Source: Bacteroidales bacterium | Lineage (GTDB): Bacteria; Bacteroidota; Bacteroidia; Bacteroidales; UBA932 | Reading direction: 5' to 3' | NCBI GenBank assembly: GCA_028686425.1 | Contig: JAQUBZ010000013.1 | Location: 1 to 64,000, forward strand | Length of the DNA: 64,000 nucleotides | Shown here: piece by piece, positions 16,812 to 24,862 of the stretch | Layout of the letters: the number at the start of each line of letters is the position of its first letter | Position numbering within the stretch: the first letter of the stretch is position 1 | Program-made: the position numbers and the translations under genes | The notes under the pieces: model-generated | The model's database searches: none | What the model saw: the letters and a program-made list of their open reading frames with translations, nothing else | What the model was told of the DNA's origin: nothing

Positions 16812-18593
16812 ATGGATAAGCAGCAACTGATTGAAAAAATCACCTCTTTGGAAGGTCTCTCCTCTGATGAGAAATCGGCACTTTTAGCCTTGCTTCGAGA
16901 GCAGAAGAAATATGGTCTTGTATGGGAAGACAAGCCGGAAGATGTAGAAACGGAGCTTCTGGAGAAACTTCCGGTACTGACTGAAGTAAAAGAACGGGCG
17001 ATAATCAGCGACGATCCATCCGCTCCGAACCATATCCTTATTGAAGGGGATAATCTTCATGCTCTCACGGCTTTGTCATATACTCACGAAGGAAAAATCG
17101 ATGTCATCTATATAGATCCGCCGTATAACACGGGGAATAAAGATTTTATCTATAATGATAGCTTTGTAGATGATGAGGATGAATATAAGCATAGTAAGTG
17201 GCTATCATTTATGAATAAACGATTAGTAATTGCTAAGAAGTTACTTTCAGAAAAAGGGGCTATTTTTATCTCTATAGATGAAAATGAAGTTGGACCATTG
17301 AGAGTGTTGGGAGACGAAATTTTCATGGCAAAAAATTTTGTTGGTCAATGGAATTGGTTTAAATCCGCAACACCGCCTGCTCTATCTAAAAAAATTAAGA
17401 GAACAGTGGAGTATATATTATGTTGGCAGAGCACTAATAATGATGAAATGTTCAGAGGCGTTCAGAAGGTTAGTCCTAGTAATGACCCTTTCACAAAGCC
17501 TCAAAATTCTTATAAAGTTTTATCTTTTCCCCCAAATTCCATCTCTTGCCCTCAACAAACTGGTGTGATTCGAGCAGGAATGTATGGGACAGACAAGTTT
17601 CCAAATGAATTGTTAGATGATATTCAAGTTGTTGATGGGAAAAATACAAATACTGTTCGTTTTAATAATCGATTTATTTGGATTCAAGGTACATTAGACG
17701 ATAATATCCAAAAAGGCTTGCATATAGAATTGTCCAAGAAGGGAGTGTTGTCATACAAGCGTAGCAATTACAATCGTGAAGTACCACCTAATTTCATCGA
17801 CTCATCAGTTGGAGTAGATACTACTGAAAATGCTGGTAGACAGCTCTTAGACTTGTTTAATAATGAAAAATTATTTGATTATCCAAAACCTATATCATTA
17901 ATACAGTATCTTATCAACTTTATAGAATCAGGTGAATTAACTATTTTAGATTTCTTCGCCGGTTCCGGTACCACTCTTCACGCTACGATGGCTTTGAATA
18001 CCGAGGATGGAGGGCATCGCCAATGCATATTAGTCACCAATAACGAAAATGGTATTTGCGAAAATGTGACTTATGAGCGGAATAAGAGAGTGATAAACGG
18101 TTACACCAAGCCAAATGGTGATGCGGTAGATGGTCTTCATAATAATACCCTTCGTTATTATAAAACTGATTTTGTTCCACGCGAATCCACAATGTCCAAT
18201 ATGCGTTCTTTGGTTTCAGCAGCCACCGATTTGCTTTGCATCAAGAACGATATCTATACGGAGCTATCAGTCATTAATGGAAAGAAACTGAAACCTCAGG
18301 TATCCCGTTTCTTTGAAAATGGTGACAGAAAGATGCTTGTAGTTTATATGGAGGAGGCTATTCTATTTATGGTCGAAGAGATTAAGCAGATGGAAGTGAA
18401 AGAAAAAATCAAAGTCTATCTATTCTCTCCTTCTGCATATCCATTCACTGAAGAATTTCAAGAAGTAGCCGACAAGGTAGATACTTGCGCCCTTCCTTCT
18501 GCCATATACCAGGCATATAAGAAAGTGCTGCCTAAGCGCAAACCCACATTTGATTCCGCTATTGAAGAACCTATTAATGAAGAAGAGCTATGA
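16812..18593 (+). CDS. mod: Type III-like site-specific DNA methyltransferase (Mod subunit)
   Basis: 593 residues, cytoplasmic. The catalytic motif DPPY starts at D102 (YIDPPYNTGN) and the SAM-binding motif DFFAGSGTT lies at about 381-389. This order (DPPY first, FxGxG second) marks a beta-class amino-methyltransferase, typical of type III Mod proteins. The region between, about residues 175-370, should hold the target-recognition domain. Hand counts give only 25-27% G+C in the lines at 17641 and 17881, against 47-48% at 16981 and 18001, so the recognition region seems to have a different origin from the flanks. The stop overlaps the next start (ATGA). The target sequence cannot be predicted. 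Confidence 0.9.
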   Translation: MDKQQLIEKITSLEGLSSDEKSALLALLREQKKYGLVWEDKPEDVETELLEKLPVLTEVKERAIISDDPSAPNHILIEGDNLHALTALSYTHEGKIDVIYIDPPYNTGNKDFIYNDSFVDDEDEYKHSKWLSFMNKRLVIAKKLLSEKGAIFISIDENEVGPLRVLGDEIFMAKNFVGQWNWFKSATPPALSKKIKRTVEYILCWQSTNNDEMFRGVQKVSPSNDPFTKPQNSYKVLSFPPNSISCPQQTGVIRAGMYGTDKFPNELLDDIQVVDGKNTNTVRFNNRFIWIQGTLDDNIQKGLHIELSKKGVLSYKRSNYNREVPPNFIDSSVGVDTTENAGRQLLDLFNNEKLFDYPKPISLIQYLINFIESGELTILDFFAGSGTTLHATMALNTEDGGHRQCILVTNNENGICENVTYERNKRVINGYTKPNGDAVDGLHNNTLRYYKTDFVPRESTMSNMRSLVSAATDLLCIKNDIYTELSVINGKKLKPQVSRFFENGDRKMLVVYMEEAILFMVEEIKQMEVKEKIKVYLFSPSAYPFTEEFQEVADKVDTCALPSAIYQAYKKVLPKRKPTFDSAIEEPINEEEL

Positions 18594-19411
18594 AAGAATT
18601 GATAGAAACAAATGATAATACAGGGGTTCTTCTTCAGGAAATCTGTACCACCCTTCAAAATGCACGTCATAGAATAGCGATTGCCGTTAACTCTGAGCTT
18701 ACTCAGGCGTATTGGCAAATTGGAAAATATATAGTTGAGTATGAACAGAAAGGAGAGTCAAGAGCTCAATACAGCAAACAGTTGATAGCTTTCCTTTCGG
18801 GAGAACTCACAAGAGAGTTTGGAAGTGGTTTTTCGCCTGTCAACCTGCGATTGATGAGAAGATTATATCAGTGTTTCCCAATTCAACACACACTGTGTGT
18901 CAAATTGACTTGGAGCCATTATCGAATAATTCTAAAGGTCGAAAACGAAGAAGCCCGAAAGTTTTACATTTCTGAATGTTCCTCTGAAAACTGGAGTGTC
19001 CGACAGTTGGAACGTCAGGTGAATACCCTTTTTTATGAACGTCTTTTGGCAAGTCGCGATAAAGCAGTGGTGAAAAGCGAAATAGAGGCTTCCGTCCCGA
19101 GAGAGATTGCTCCCAAGGAATTAATCCGCGATCCATACGTTTTGGAATTTCTTGGTATTCCGCAAGGTGAACATTTTCTTGAAGGAGATATGGAACAGAT
19201 GCAGATGTATGTAAACTATTATACCAGAGAGCTGATGAATCCCGGGGATAATCCTCCTATCGGAATCGTACTGTGTGCGGACAAGAGCGATACGATGGTG
19301 CATTATACTCTGCCTGAAGGTGAAAACAGAATATTTGCAAGTAAATACTTGACATATATGCCGACAGAGGAGCAGCTTAAACAATTATTGGAGGACAGTA
19401 GCAATGATTAA
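18590..19411 (+). CDS. DUF1016/YhcG-family protein lacking the PD-(D/E)XK nuclease core
   Basis: 273 residues; intact members are about 340-380. The N-terminal DUF1016 part is well preserved (AYWQIGKYIVEYEQKG, FGSGFSPVNLRLMRRLYQ, LTWSHY, NWSVRQLERQVNTLFYERL), followed by IRDPYVLEFLGIP. In full-length relatives, as I recall the family, a segment of about 60-65 residues comes next with the GFxFVxRQ, FYIDLVFYN and FVLIDLK motifs that form the nuclease active site. Here EGDMEQ (residues 199-203) joins directly to MQMYVNYYTREL (from 204), the family's post-core block. The frame is kept and the C-terminus (GIVLCADKSDT, IFASKYLTYMP) is intact. It overlaps mod by 4 bp and res by 8 bp. It is probably nuclease-dead but still expressed. 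Confidence 0.85.
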   Translation: MKELIETNDNTGVLLQEICTTLQNARHRIAIAVNSELTQAYWQIGKYIVEYEQKGESRAQYSKQLIAFLSGELTREFGSGFSPVNLRLMRRLYQCFPIQHTLCVKLTWSHYRIILKVENEEARKFYISECSSENWSVRQLERQVNTLFYERLLASRDKAVVKSEIEASVPREIAPKELIRDPYVLEFLGIPQGEHFLEGDMEQMQMYVNYYTRELMNPGDNPPIGIVLCADKSDTMVHYTLPEGENRIFASKYLTYMPTEEQLKQLLEDSSND

Positions 19412-21749
19412 GGAAATACAATACCAAAAGAAAGCGGTAGATGAGCTTATCGATAAAACCATAGGTCTTTTAAATTCTCCTTCTGACCGAAAGAAACTAA
19501 TCTTCAAGGCCCCTACCGGATCGGGAAAGACAGTGATGGCATCAGAACTTCTATCTCGTCTTGTATTAGAACTTCCGAATCGTGGTGATTGTAAGTATTC
19601 TGAAGTAGCTATAATCTGGATAGCTCCAAATAAACTCCATCAGCAAAGTTACCTTCGAATGAAAAGTTATTTCACAGAGAGTCGCGAACTTCATCCTGTG
19701 ATGTATGATGAGCTGGATCACTCCATCGATGGCTATATCAAACCCGGTGAAATCTTCTTTGTAAACTGGGAAAGCATTAACAAAGACAATGCAGTAATGA
19801 TTCGCGAGACAGAACAGAGTGCATCCCTATATGATATTGTCCGCCGCACCAAAGAAAAAGAGATACCGGTAATAGTGGTTATTGACGAGGAACACATGTT
19901 CGGAGGCCGTAATGCACCAAAATCCGAAAAAGTACTGCGGACTATCAACCCAAAACTGGAAATCCGCATATCTGCCACTCCAATAACTTCAGGTGACCAG
20001 ATGGTAGCCATAAACCGAGAAGATGTTATTGCAGAGGAGATGATAAAGGAGGGTATCGTTTTGAATCCCGCCATATCTTCCGGTTCGGATGCAGCATCTC
20101 TTAATCAGAGACTTATGAAGATGGCTCTTGCGCAGCGAGCATCCATCAAAAAAGCTTATGAAGCACTGGAAGTTAATATTAATCCACTCCTTCTAATCCA
20201 GCTTCCGAATGATAGTTCGGAGGCGATGAGCACAGAGGATAACACTATCGCTGAAGAGGTAAAACAATATTTGAAGGCAGTCTGCGACATCACTCCTGAA
20301 AATGGCAAACTCGCCATCTGGCTCTCTTCACAGAAAGAAAACCTTGCTAATCTTGATAAACCAGATAATCTTGTAGAAGTCCTACTATTCAAACAGGCAA
20401 TTGCTCTTGGATGGGACTGCCAGCGTGCAGCTGTATTGCTTATATTCAGAAAGATAGAGAGCACTGTTTTCACCACTCAGACCGTTGGTCGTATCCTCCG
20501 TATGCCGGAACAGAAATTTTATCCTGCCGACATTCTCAATAAAGGTTATGTCTTCACCAACCTCAGCCGTGAAAAGATAGAATTTGTGGCAGACGAAATG
20601 AACTATATGTCCAATATCACCTGTCATAGGCGTTCCGGAATCACTAATGTAGAACTGCCATCAGTCTATCAAGAATACACCAGTGCAGAGCGTAATCGTC
20701 TTGGACCGGACTTCAAAGTAACACTGCGGCAGGTATTTGATGATAATTGGCTGAAACTCCCCATCCAGTTAAGTCTATTCTCTCCGTTCGAGACTGAAGA
20801 AAAATCTGCAGAACCTGCCGGAGTAATATTTGAGAAAGCCGAAAATCGAAAGAAAGCCGAATCTTTAGGCATTAATTTCAATGTCAAAAATATCACTGTC
20901 GAGATTCCCGAAGATGTGGTCTTCCGTGGAGATGAGACAGTTATCGATGTAAAAGGGAAACGGGTGAGAATAGCCAGAACAGTGGAAGAAGTAGATCGCG
21001 TTTACAAGATTTATTGCCGCAGTCTGCTAAACTCATTTGAAAAAACACACAGTACCAACGTTTTTGCCGGTTATCTTGTGGAATACCTTGAATACGCATT
21101 CGACATCTTTGAAACCGATGCTAAAAAAGTGGTGCTGTATTACCTCAATAAACCCAAATTTACCGAGGTGCTTACATTGGCGCTGGCACGTTACAAGAAG
21201 ATTCTCTCCGACAGACAAGAAAAAATCAAGGCAGGTTCATACAAGCAATACACTTGGGAGATACCCGAAGACCGCATCTATAACGAAACCTCTCATAATA
21301 TTCTTGAAGATGTTGGATATCACGCCCTTTTGCCGTATGCCAGACTGAAGACATCATCTTCTCCGGAAATTTCTTTTGAAAAATTCCTTGAAGAGAATGG
21401 CCGGTACATAGAATGGTGGTACAAAAACGGAGACGAAGGGAAACAGCATTACGCTGTTTCTTACACAAAGAAAGACGGTACCAGCGGCCTTTTCTATGTG
21501 GACTATGTAATCAAAATGCGAAGTGGCCATACTTTCTTGTTCGACACCAAAACCGAAGAAAGCGATGAAAATGCACCACAAAAACACAATGCCCTATTGG
21601 ATTATATGCAGAAAGAGGAAAACAAACCGCTTGGGCTTAAAGGTGGAGTTATCATTTGTGACCACGAAGTATGGAAATACTGTCCCTTCAAAATATACAA
21701 TACAATCGTTTCAGAAGGATGGGTGGCCTTTTTCCCCGACCGAAACTAA
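19404..21749 (+). CDS. res: Type III-like restriction subunit: SF2 helicase/translocase with C-terminal nuclease-like domain
   Basis: 781 residues. Helicase motifs in order: Walker A APTGSGKT (about 37-44), motif II DEEH at 161-164, motif III SAT (ISATPIT) and motif VI QTVGRILRMPEQ near 365. These identify a superfamily 2 ATPase of the Res/DEAD type. Near the C-terminus, FYVDYVI with D700 followed by FLFDTKTEE with D714 and K716 resembles a PD-(D/E)XK site in which the glutamate is replaced by aspartate. Type III Res subunits couple ATP-driven movement to cleavage with Mod. The start overlaps the DUF1016 gene by 8 bp. The protein is shorter than EcoP15I Res (about 970 residues). Confidence 0.87.
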   Translation: MIKEIQYQKKAVDELIDKTIGLLNSPSDRKKLIFKAPTGSGKTVMASELLSRLVLELPNRGDCKYSEVAIIWIAPNKLHQQSYLRMKSYFTESRELHPVMYDELDHSIDGYIKPGEIFFVNWESINKDNAVMIRETEQSASLYDIVRRTKEKEIPVIVVIDEEHMFGGRNAPKSEKVLRTINPKLEIRISATPITSGDQMVAINREDVIAEEMIKEGIVLNPAISSGSDAASLNQRLMKMALAQRASIKKAYEALEVNINPLLLIQLPNDSSEAMSTEDNTIAEEVKQYLKAVCDITPENGKLAIWLSSQKENLANLDKPDNLVEVLLFKQAIALGWDCQRAAVLLIFRKIESTVFTTQTVGRILRMPEQKFYPADILNKGYVFTNLSREKIEFVADEMNYMSNITCHRRSGITNVELPSVYQEYTSAERNRLGPDFKVTLRQVFDDNWLKLPIQLSLFSPFETEEKSAEPAGVIFEKAENRKKAESLGINFNVKNITVEIPEDVVFRGDETVIDVKGKRVRIARTVEEVDRVYKIYCRSLLNSFEKTHSTNVFAGYLVEYLEYAFDIFETDAKKVVLYYLNKPKFTEVLTLALARYKKILSDRQEKIKAGSYKQYTWEIPEDRIYNETSHNILEDVGYHALLPYARLKTSSSPEISFEKFLEENGRYIEWWYKNGDEGKQHYAVSYTKKDGTSGLFYVDYVIKMRSGHTFLFDTKTEESDENAPQKHNALLDYMQKEENKPLGLKGGVIICDHEVWKYCPFKIYNTIVSEGWVAFFPDRN

Positions 21750-21762
21750 AACTGACATATTA

Positions 21763-21816
21763 TGAATAAAGGTTTAGACCAGAGTTTTCTTCACTATGAC
21801 CCATTTTTCAAGTAGA
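21763..21816 (+). other. Short orphan ORF downstream of res
   Basis: Seventeen codons (MNKGLDQSFLHYDPFFK) and a stop begin 13 bp after res. It could be the remaining start of a further gene of the cassette, broken by the stop at 21814-21816, or it may be noncoding. The rest of the interval to 21953 shows no convincing frame. I do not recognise it. Confidence 0.3.
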
Positions 21817-21894
21817 ACAGTGGGGGATTTTTATGTTATTATTCTCTTTCAGATGTTCGCTTCCTGCATGGAGTCTACAATAGACTATGTTTTC

Positions 21895-21925
21895 TTGCAT
21901 CTGAGGAAATAAAGTACTATTTTTG
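21895..21925 (+). promoter_or_regulatory. Promoter of the deoxynucleoside kinase gene
   Basis: TTG at 21895-21897 and TATTTTTG at 21918-21925 are 20 bp apart and match the Bacteroidota -33/-7 pattern. The ATG follows 28 bp after the -7 box. This gives the gene its own transcription start outside the restriction operon. Confidence 0.65.
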
Positions 21926-21953
21926 TTACCCGAATAACTAAAACAAAGAAACT

Positions 21954-22568
21954 ATGCATATCGCTGTCGCGGGGAATATAGGAAGTGGCAAAACCACCCT
22001 TACCCGCATGATTACAAAGCATTACAATTGGACTCCGAAATACGAATCAGTTGACTTCAACCCTTATCTCGCCGACTTCTACAACGACATGGAAAGGTGG
22101 TCGTTCAACCTTCAAATATATTTTCTGAATAAGAGATTTCTCGATGTTGTAGAGATAAACAAAGCCAAAGAGGTGGTGGTTCAGGACAGAAGTATCTATG
22201 AAGATGCCTGCATTTTTGCTCCGAATCTTCATGCCATGGGACTTATGTCCACAAGGGATTTTGAGAATTATTCATCGCTGTTCTACCTGATGGTATCTCT
22301 GGTAAAGGCTCCGGATCTGCTTATTTATCTCCGTTCTACCATCCCCAACCTTGTCAATAACATTCAGAAGCGCGGCCGCGAATACGAAAGCAGTATCCGC
22401 ATAGACTATCTGAAAGGACTCAATGATCGTTATGAATCTTGGATTGAAGGGTATAAGGATGGCAAGTTGCTGATTATCGATGTAGATGCTTTGAAGTTCG
22501 AGGATAATCCGGAAGATTTCGGTACGATTACCGACAGAATAGATGCCCAGCTCCACGGTCTGTTCTAA
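21954..22568 (+). CDS. Deoxynucleoside kinase (dNK/dCK-dGK family)
   Basis: 204 residues, cytoplasmic. The P-loop GNIGSGKTTL (residues 7-16), the VVVQDRSIYEDACIF block (DRS, typical of the dNK family, about 80-95) and the LRSTIPNLVNNIQKRGREYE lid-like region (about 125-145) identify a deoxynucleoside kinase, which phosphorylates deoxynucleosides for nucleotide salvage using ATP. Length is normal for the family (200-220). It has its own promoter and converges with the membrane-protein gene on the other strand, 25 bp away. Which base it prefers cannot be told by eye. Confidence 0.88.
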   Translation: MHIAVAGNIGSGKTTLTRMITKHYNWTPKYESVDFNPYLADFYNDMERWSFNLQIYFLNKRFLDVVEINKAKEVVVQDRSIYEDACIFAPNLHAMGLMSTRDFENYSSLFYLMVSLVKAPDLLIYLRSTIPNLVNNIQKRGREYESSIRIDYLKGLNDRYESWIEGYKDGKLLIIDVDALKFEDNPEDFGTITDRIDAQLHGLF

Positions 22569-22593
22569 CTAACCTGCTCTTCTGCCGGTGAGG

Positions 22594-23649
22594 TTATTCA
22601 GCCTTCTCTGTTTTTTCATGTGAATCTGACCGTTGCGGTGTTACGGGTTGCACAGTATTCTTTATCTTTTTCTTGTAAACCGCCACGCTTATCAGAGATA
22701 TGATACCGCATATAATCATCTGAACTACTTGTGATTCATGAGAAATTGTGGCAAAAATCAATCCGGTTGACTGTGTAACGCCATAGATGGGAACCAATGT
22801 CATGCTGACGATGAAGTGATATGCGCCGAATCCGCCTTGTACAGGGACCACCCATCCGAGTGAGCCTACAACCATCAGAAACAATGCATCCATAACGTCA
22901 AAATCCGCGATTGACGGAAAAGCATATATTGTAAAAAGGCTTGTTGCCCAATAACTTAACCATATAAGGATAGTGTAGATGTGAAAGGCCCATTTATGGT
23001 CCATTTTAAATCCCGCCTTGACTCCGCCGACAAGTCCGTGCCACAATTTTATCATTTTAGCACCGAATTTGGAACGAGAGACCTTCTCCTTATTGGCTTT
23101 TAATATAAAATATATCCCCAGACAGATGGCAATCAGCAGCACCACCAGCCATATAGCATTAAACGGCAGCGCTTCAACAACAGGATTAAACATCTTTTCC
23201 ACTAAAAAATCTCCGAATCTGGTGAAAAACACCATCGCCACACAAATGACCGCAAGACAGATCATATCCCATGTTCTTTCCAGAACCACAGACCCGAGAG
23301 CTCCCTCAAATGAGGCCTTACCGGTGTTGGCTATCAGTCCGCATCTCACAACTTCTCCCGATCGGGGCAATGCAAGATTGGCAAGATAACAGATTGCGTA
23401 GGCATCATACGACTCACGCCTGGTTATATTCTTGTTGAGAGGAAGCATCATAAGCCTCCACCTGAATCCCCTTAAAATAGTTGAAACAAGTCCGAGCAGA
23501 ATCGTGGCGAGAATCCACCAATAATTACAACTTTTCAATCCCGTAACGAAATCGGACCAACTTATATTTCTGAAAGCGAAGTAGAGCAAAACGCCCGCCA
23601 AAGCAAGCATAAGCACATATTTTACGACACCTTTAACTGTTACTTTCAT
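22594..23649 (-). CDS. Integral membrane protein, lysylphosphatidylglycerol-synthase-TM/flippase-like family
   Basis: 351 residues with about eight hydrophobic segments (YVLMLALAGVLLYFAF at the N-terminus; AICYLANLALPRSGEVVRCG; GWVVPVQGGFGAYHFIVSM). The motif LPRSGEVVR and the late PVQGGFGAYH block are typical of the UPF0104/MprF N-terminal flippase-like family. Only the membrane domain is present, without the aminoacyl-transferase domain of true MprF. Such proteins are thought to move lipids or glycolipids across the inner membrane. The final 25 residues are a charged, cytoplasmic-looking tail (HEKTEKAE). It is transcribed divergently from the PfkB kinase gene. Confidence 0.82.
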   Translation of the reverse strand: MKVTVKGVVKYVLMLALAGVLLYFAFRNISWSDFVTGLKSCNYWWILATILLGLVSTILRGFRWRLMMLPLNKNITRRESYDAYAICYLANLALPRSGEVVRCGLIANTGKASFEGALGSVVLERTWDMICLAVICVAMVFFTRFGDFLVEKMFNPVVEALPFNAIWLVVLLIAICLGIYFILKANKEKVSRSKFGAKMIKLWHGLVGGVKAGFKMDHKWAFHIYTILIWLSYWATSLFTIYAFPSIADFDVMDALFLMVVGSLGWVVPVQGGFGAYHFIVSMTLVPIYGVTQSTGLIFATISHESQVVQMIICGIISLISVAVYKKKIKNTVQPVTPQRSDSHEKTEKAE

Positions 23650-23671
23650 TTTGCGATTTATTTTCAGAGGA

Positions 23672-23679
23672 CAAATTTA
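23672..23679 (-). promoter_or_regulatory. -7 box for the flippase-like gene
   Basis: CAAATTTA on the + strand reads TAAATTTG on the minus strand, matching TAnnTTTG, 22 bp before the ATG at 23649. The -33 element is not clear. Confidence 0.5.
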
Positions 23680-23709
23680 TAAAAGTTTTATTTATCTCTT
23701 TCATTTTGC

Positions 23710-23717
23710 TAATTTTG
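23710..23717 (+). promoter_or_regulatory. -7 box for the PfkB kinase gene
   Basis: TAATTTTG matches TAnnTTTG and lies 35 bp before the ATG. It is only about 30 bp from the divergent -7 box, so the two promoters share a small control region. Confidence 0.5.
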
Positions 23718-23752
23718 CGGACACTTTTTGAAAGAAATAAAAGCCGAACGAT

Positions 23753-24742
23753 ATGAAATCCATTTTAGGTATTGGAAACGCACTGACGGATATTCTCGCA
23801 GTTCTTCCGGATGACTCTCTGCTAAAAACTTTTAATCTTCCGAGGGGAAGCATGCAGCACGTTGATGCCAAGACAGGCAACAAGATATGGGAAAGCCTAA
23901 AAGAGATTGGTATTCAGTACGTTGCCGGCGGATCGGCAGCAAACACAATTTCAGGAACATCCATTTTCGGAGTACCTTCTGGATTTATCGGAAAAGTGGG
24001 AGACGATGAACTTGGGTCCCTCTTCAAGTCGGACCAGGAACGCAACGGCATCAAACCGGTTCTGCTGAAAGGTTCGGCCGCTTCCGGCAGAGCAATGGTA
24101 TTTATCACAGCTCCGAATGCAGAACGTACATTTGCAGTCTATCTCGGTGCCGCACTGCAGCTTGAGCCTGAAGATCTGAATCCAACCTATTTTGATGGAT
24201 ACGATTACCTTCACCTTGAAGGATATCTTGTTCAAAATCAGCGACTTTTCAGAAGAGCTGCCGAAATAGGAAAAGAGAAAGGGATGATTATCTCACTCGA
24301 TATGGCAAGTTATAATGTGGTTGAGTCCAACGATGCATTTCTTCACGATATTGTTGAAAACTACGTAGATATCGTATTTGCCAACGAGACAGAAGCGGAA
24401 TCGTTCACTCACCGGAAGCCTCGCGAAGCGCTTGACACTATCGCCCGCTCGTGCAACATTGCCGTCGTCAAGGTGGGCAAGGACGGTTCGATGGTCAAGA
24501 GCGGTGACGAATATCATTTCATTGATGCATGGCCTGCAGATACAATAGATGCAACCGGTGCCGGAGATACATACGCAGCCGGATTCCTCTACGCACACTC
24601 TTTAGGCATGCCCCTGAAAATATGCGGCGAAGTCGGTTCCATCATCGCCGCCAAGGTAGTAGAGGTGATCGGCCCTAAAATCGACATCCCCCGCTGGAAA
24701 ATGGCCAAAGCCGAAATCCGCCAGCTGATGGGCATCAGCTGA
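23753..24742 (+). CDS. PfkB-family carbohydrate/nucleoside kinase (adenosine kinase-like)
   Basis: 329 residues, cytoplasmic. The ribokinase-fold signatures are GGSAANTISGTSIFG (about 63-77, substrate side) and DTIDATGAGDTYAAGF near residues 262-277, with the catalytic aspartate in GAGD. The N-terminus ILGIGNALTDILA and the sequence type resemble adenosine kinase-like PfkB proteins common in Bacteroidota. The reaction is ATP-dependent phosphorylation of a sugar or nucleoside hydroxyl; the substrate is not certain. The gene stands alone between divergent and downstream promoters. Confidence 0.85.
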   Translation: MKSILGIGNALTDILAVLPDDSLLKTFNLPRGSMQHVDAKTGNKIWESLKEIGIQYVAGGSAANTISGTSIFGVPSGFIGKVGDDELGSLFKSDQERNGIKPVLLKGSAASGRAMVFITAPNAERTFAVYLGAALQLEPEDLNPTYFDGYDYLHLEGYLVQNQRLFRRAAEIGKEKGMIISLDMASYNVVESNDAFLHDIVENYVDIVFANETEAESFTHRKPREALDTIARSCNIAVVKVGKDGSMVKSGDEYHFIDAWPADTIDATGAGDTYAAGFLYAHSLGMPLKICGEVGSIIAAKVVEVIGPKIDIPRWKMAKAEIRQLMGIS

Positions 24743-24805
24743 AACCGCTGAATCCTAATTATCGCCTCGGAAGAGACCTTTTTTTGCTATCTGTACTCAA
24801 TCGTG

Positions 24806-24837
24806 TTGGGAGATGAGAAATAAAATCGTTATTTTTG
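24806..24837 (+). promoter_or_regulatory. Promoter of the MBL-hydrolase/uvrA/kinase operon
   Basis: TTG at 24806-24808 and TATTTTTG at 24830-24837, 21 bp apart, form a good Bacteroidota promoter. The ATG follows at 24863. The next two genes have no room for promoters of their own, so this likely drives all three. Confidence 0.65.
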
Positions 24838-24862
24838 TAGTTTACAATTAAATATTTGAGAT

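Noticed and set aside
16812..21749. Simple-sequence repeats that would make mod or res phase variable
   Set aside because: I looked for homopolymers and tetra- or pentanucleotide repeats in the genes and promoter and found none long enough.
22569..22593. Weak inverted repeat TAACCT...AGGTTA between convergent genes
   Set aside because: Six base pairs with a 15-base loop and no T run; too weak to call a terminator.
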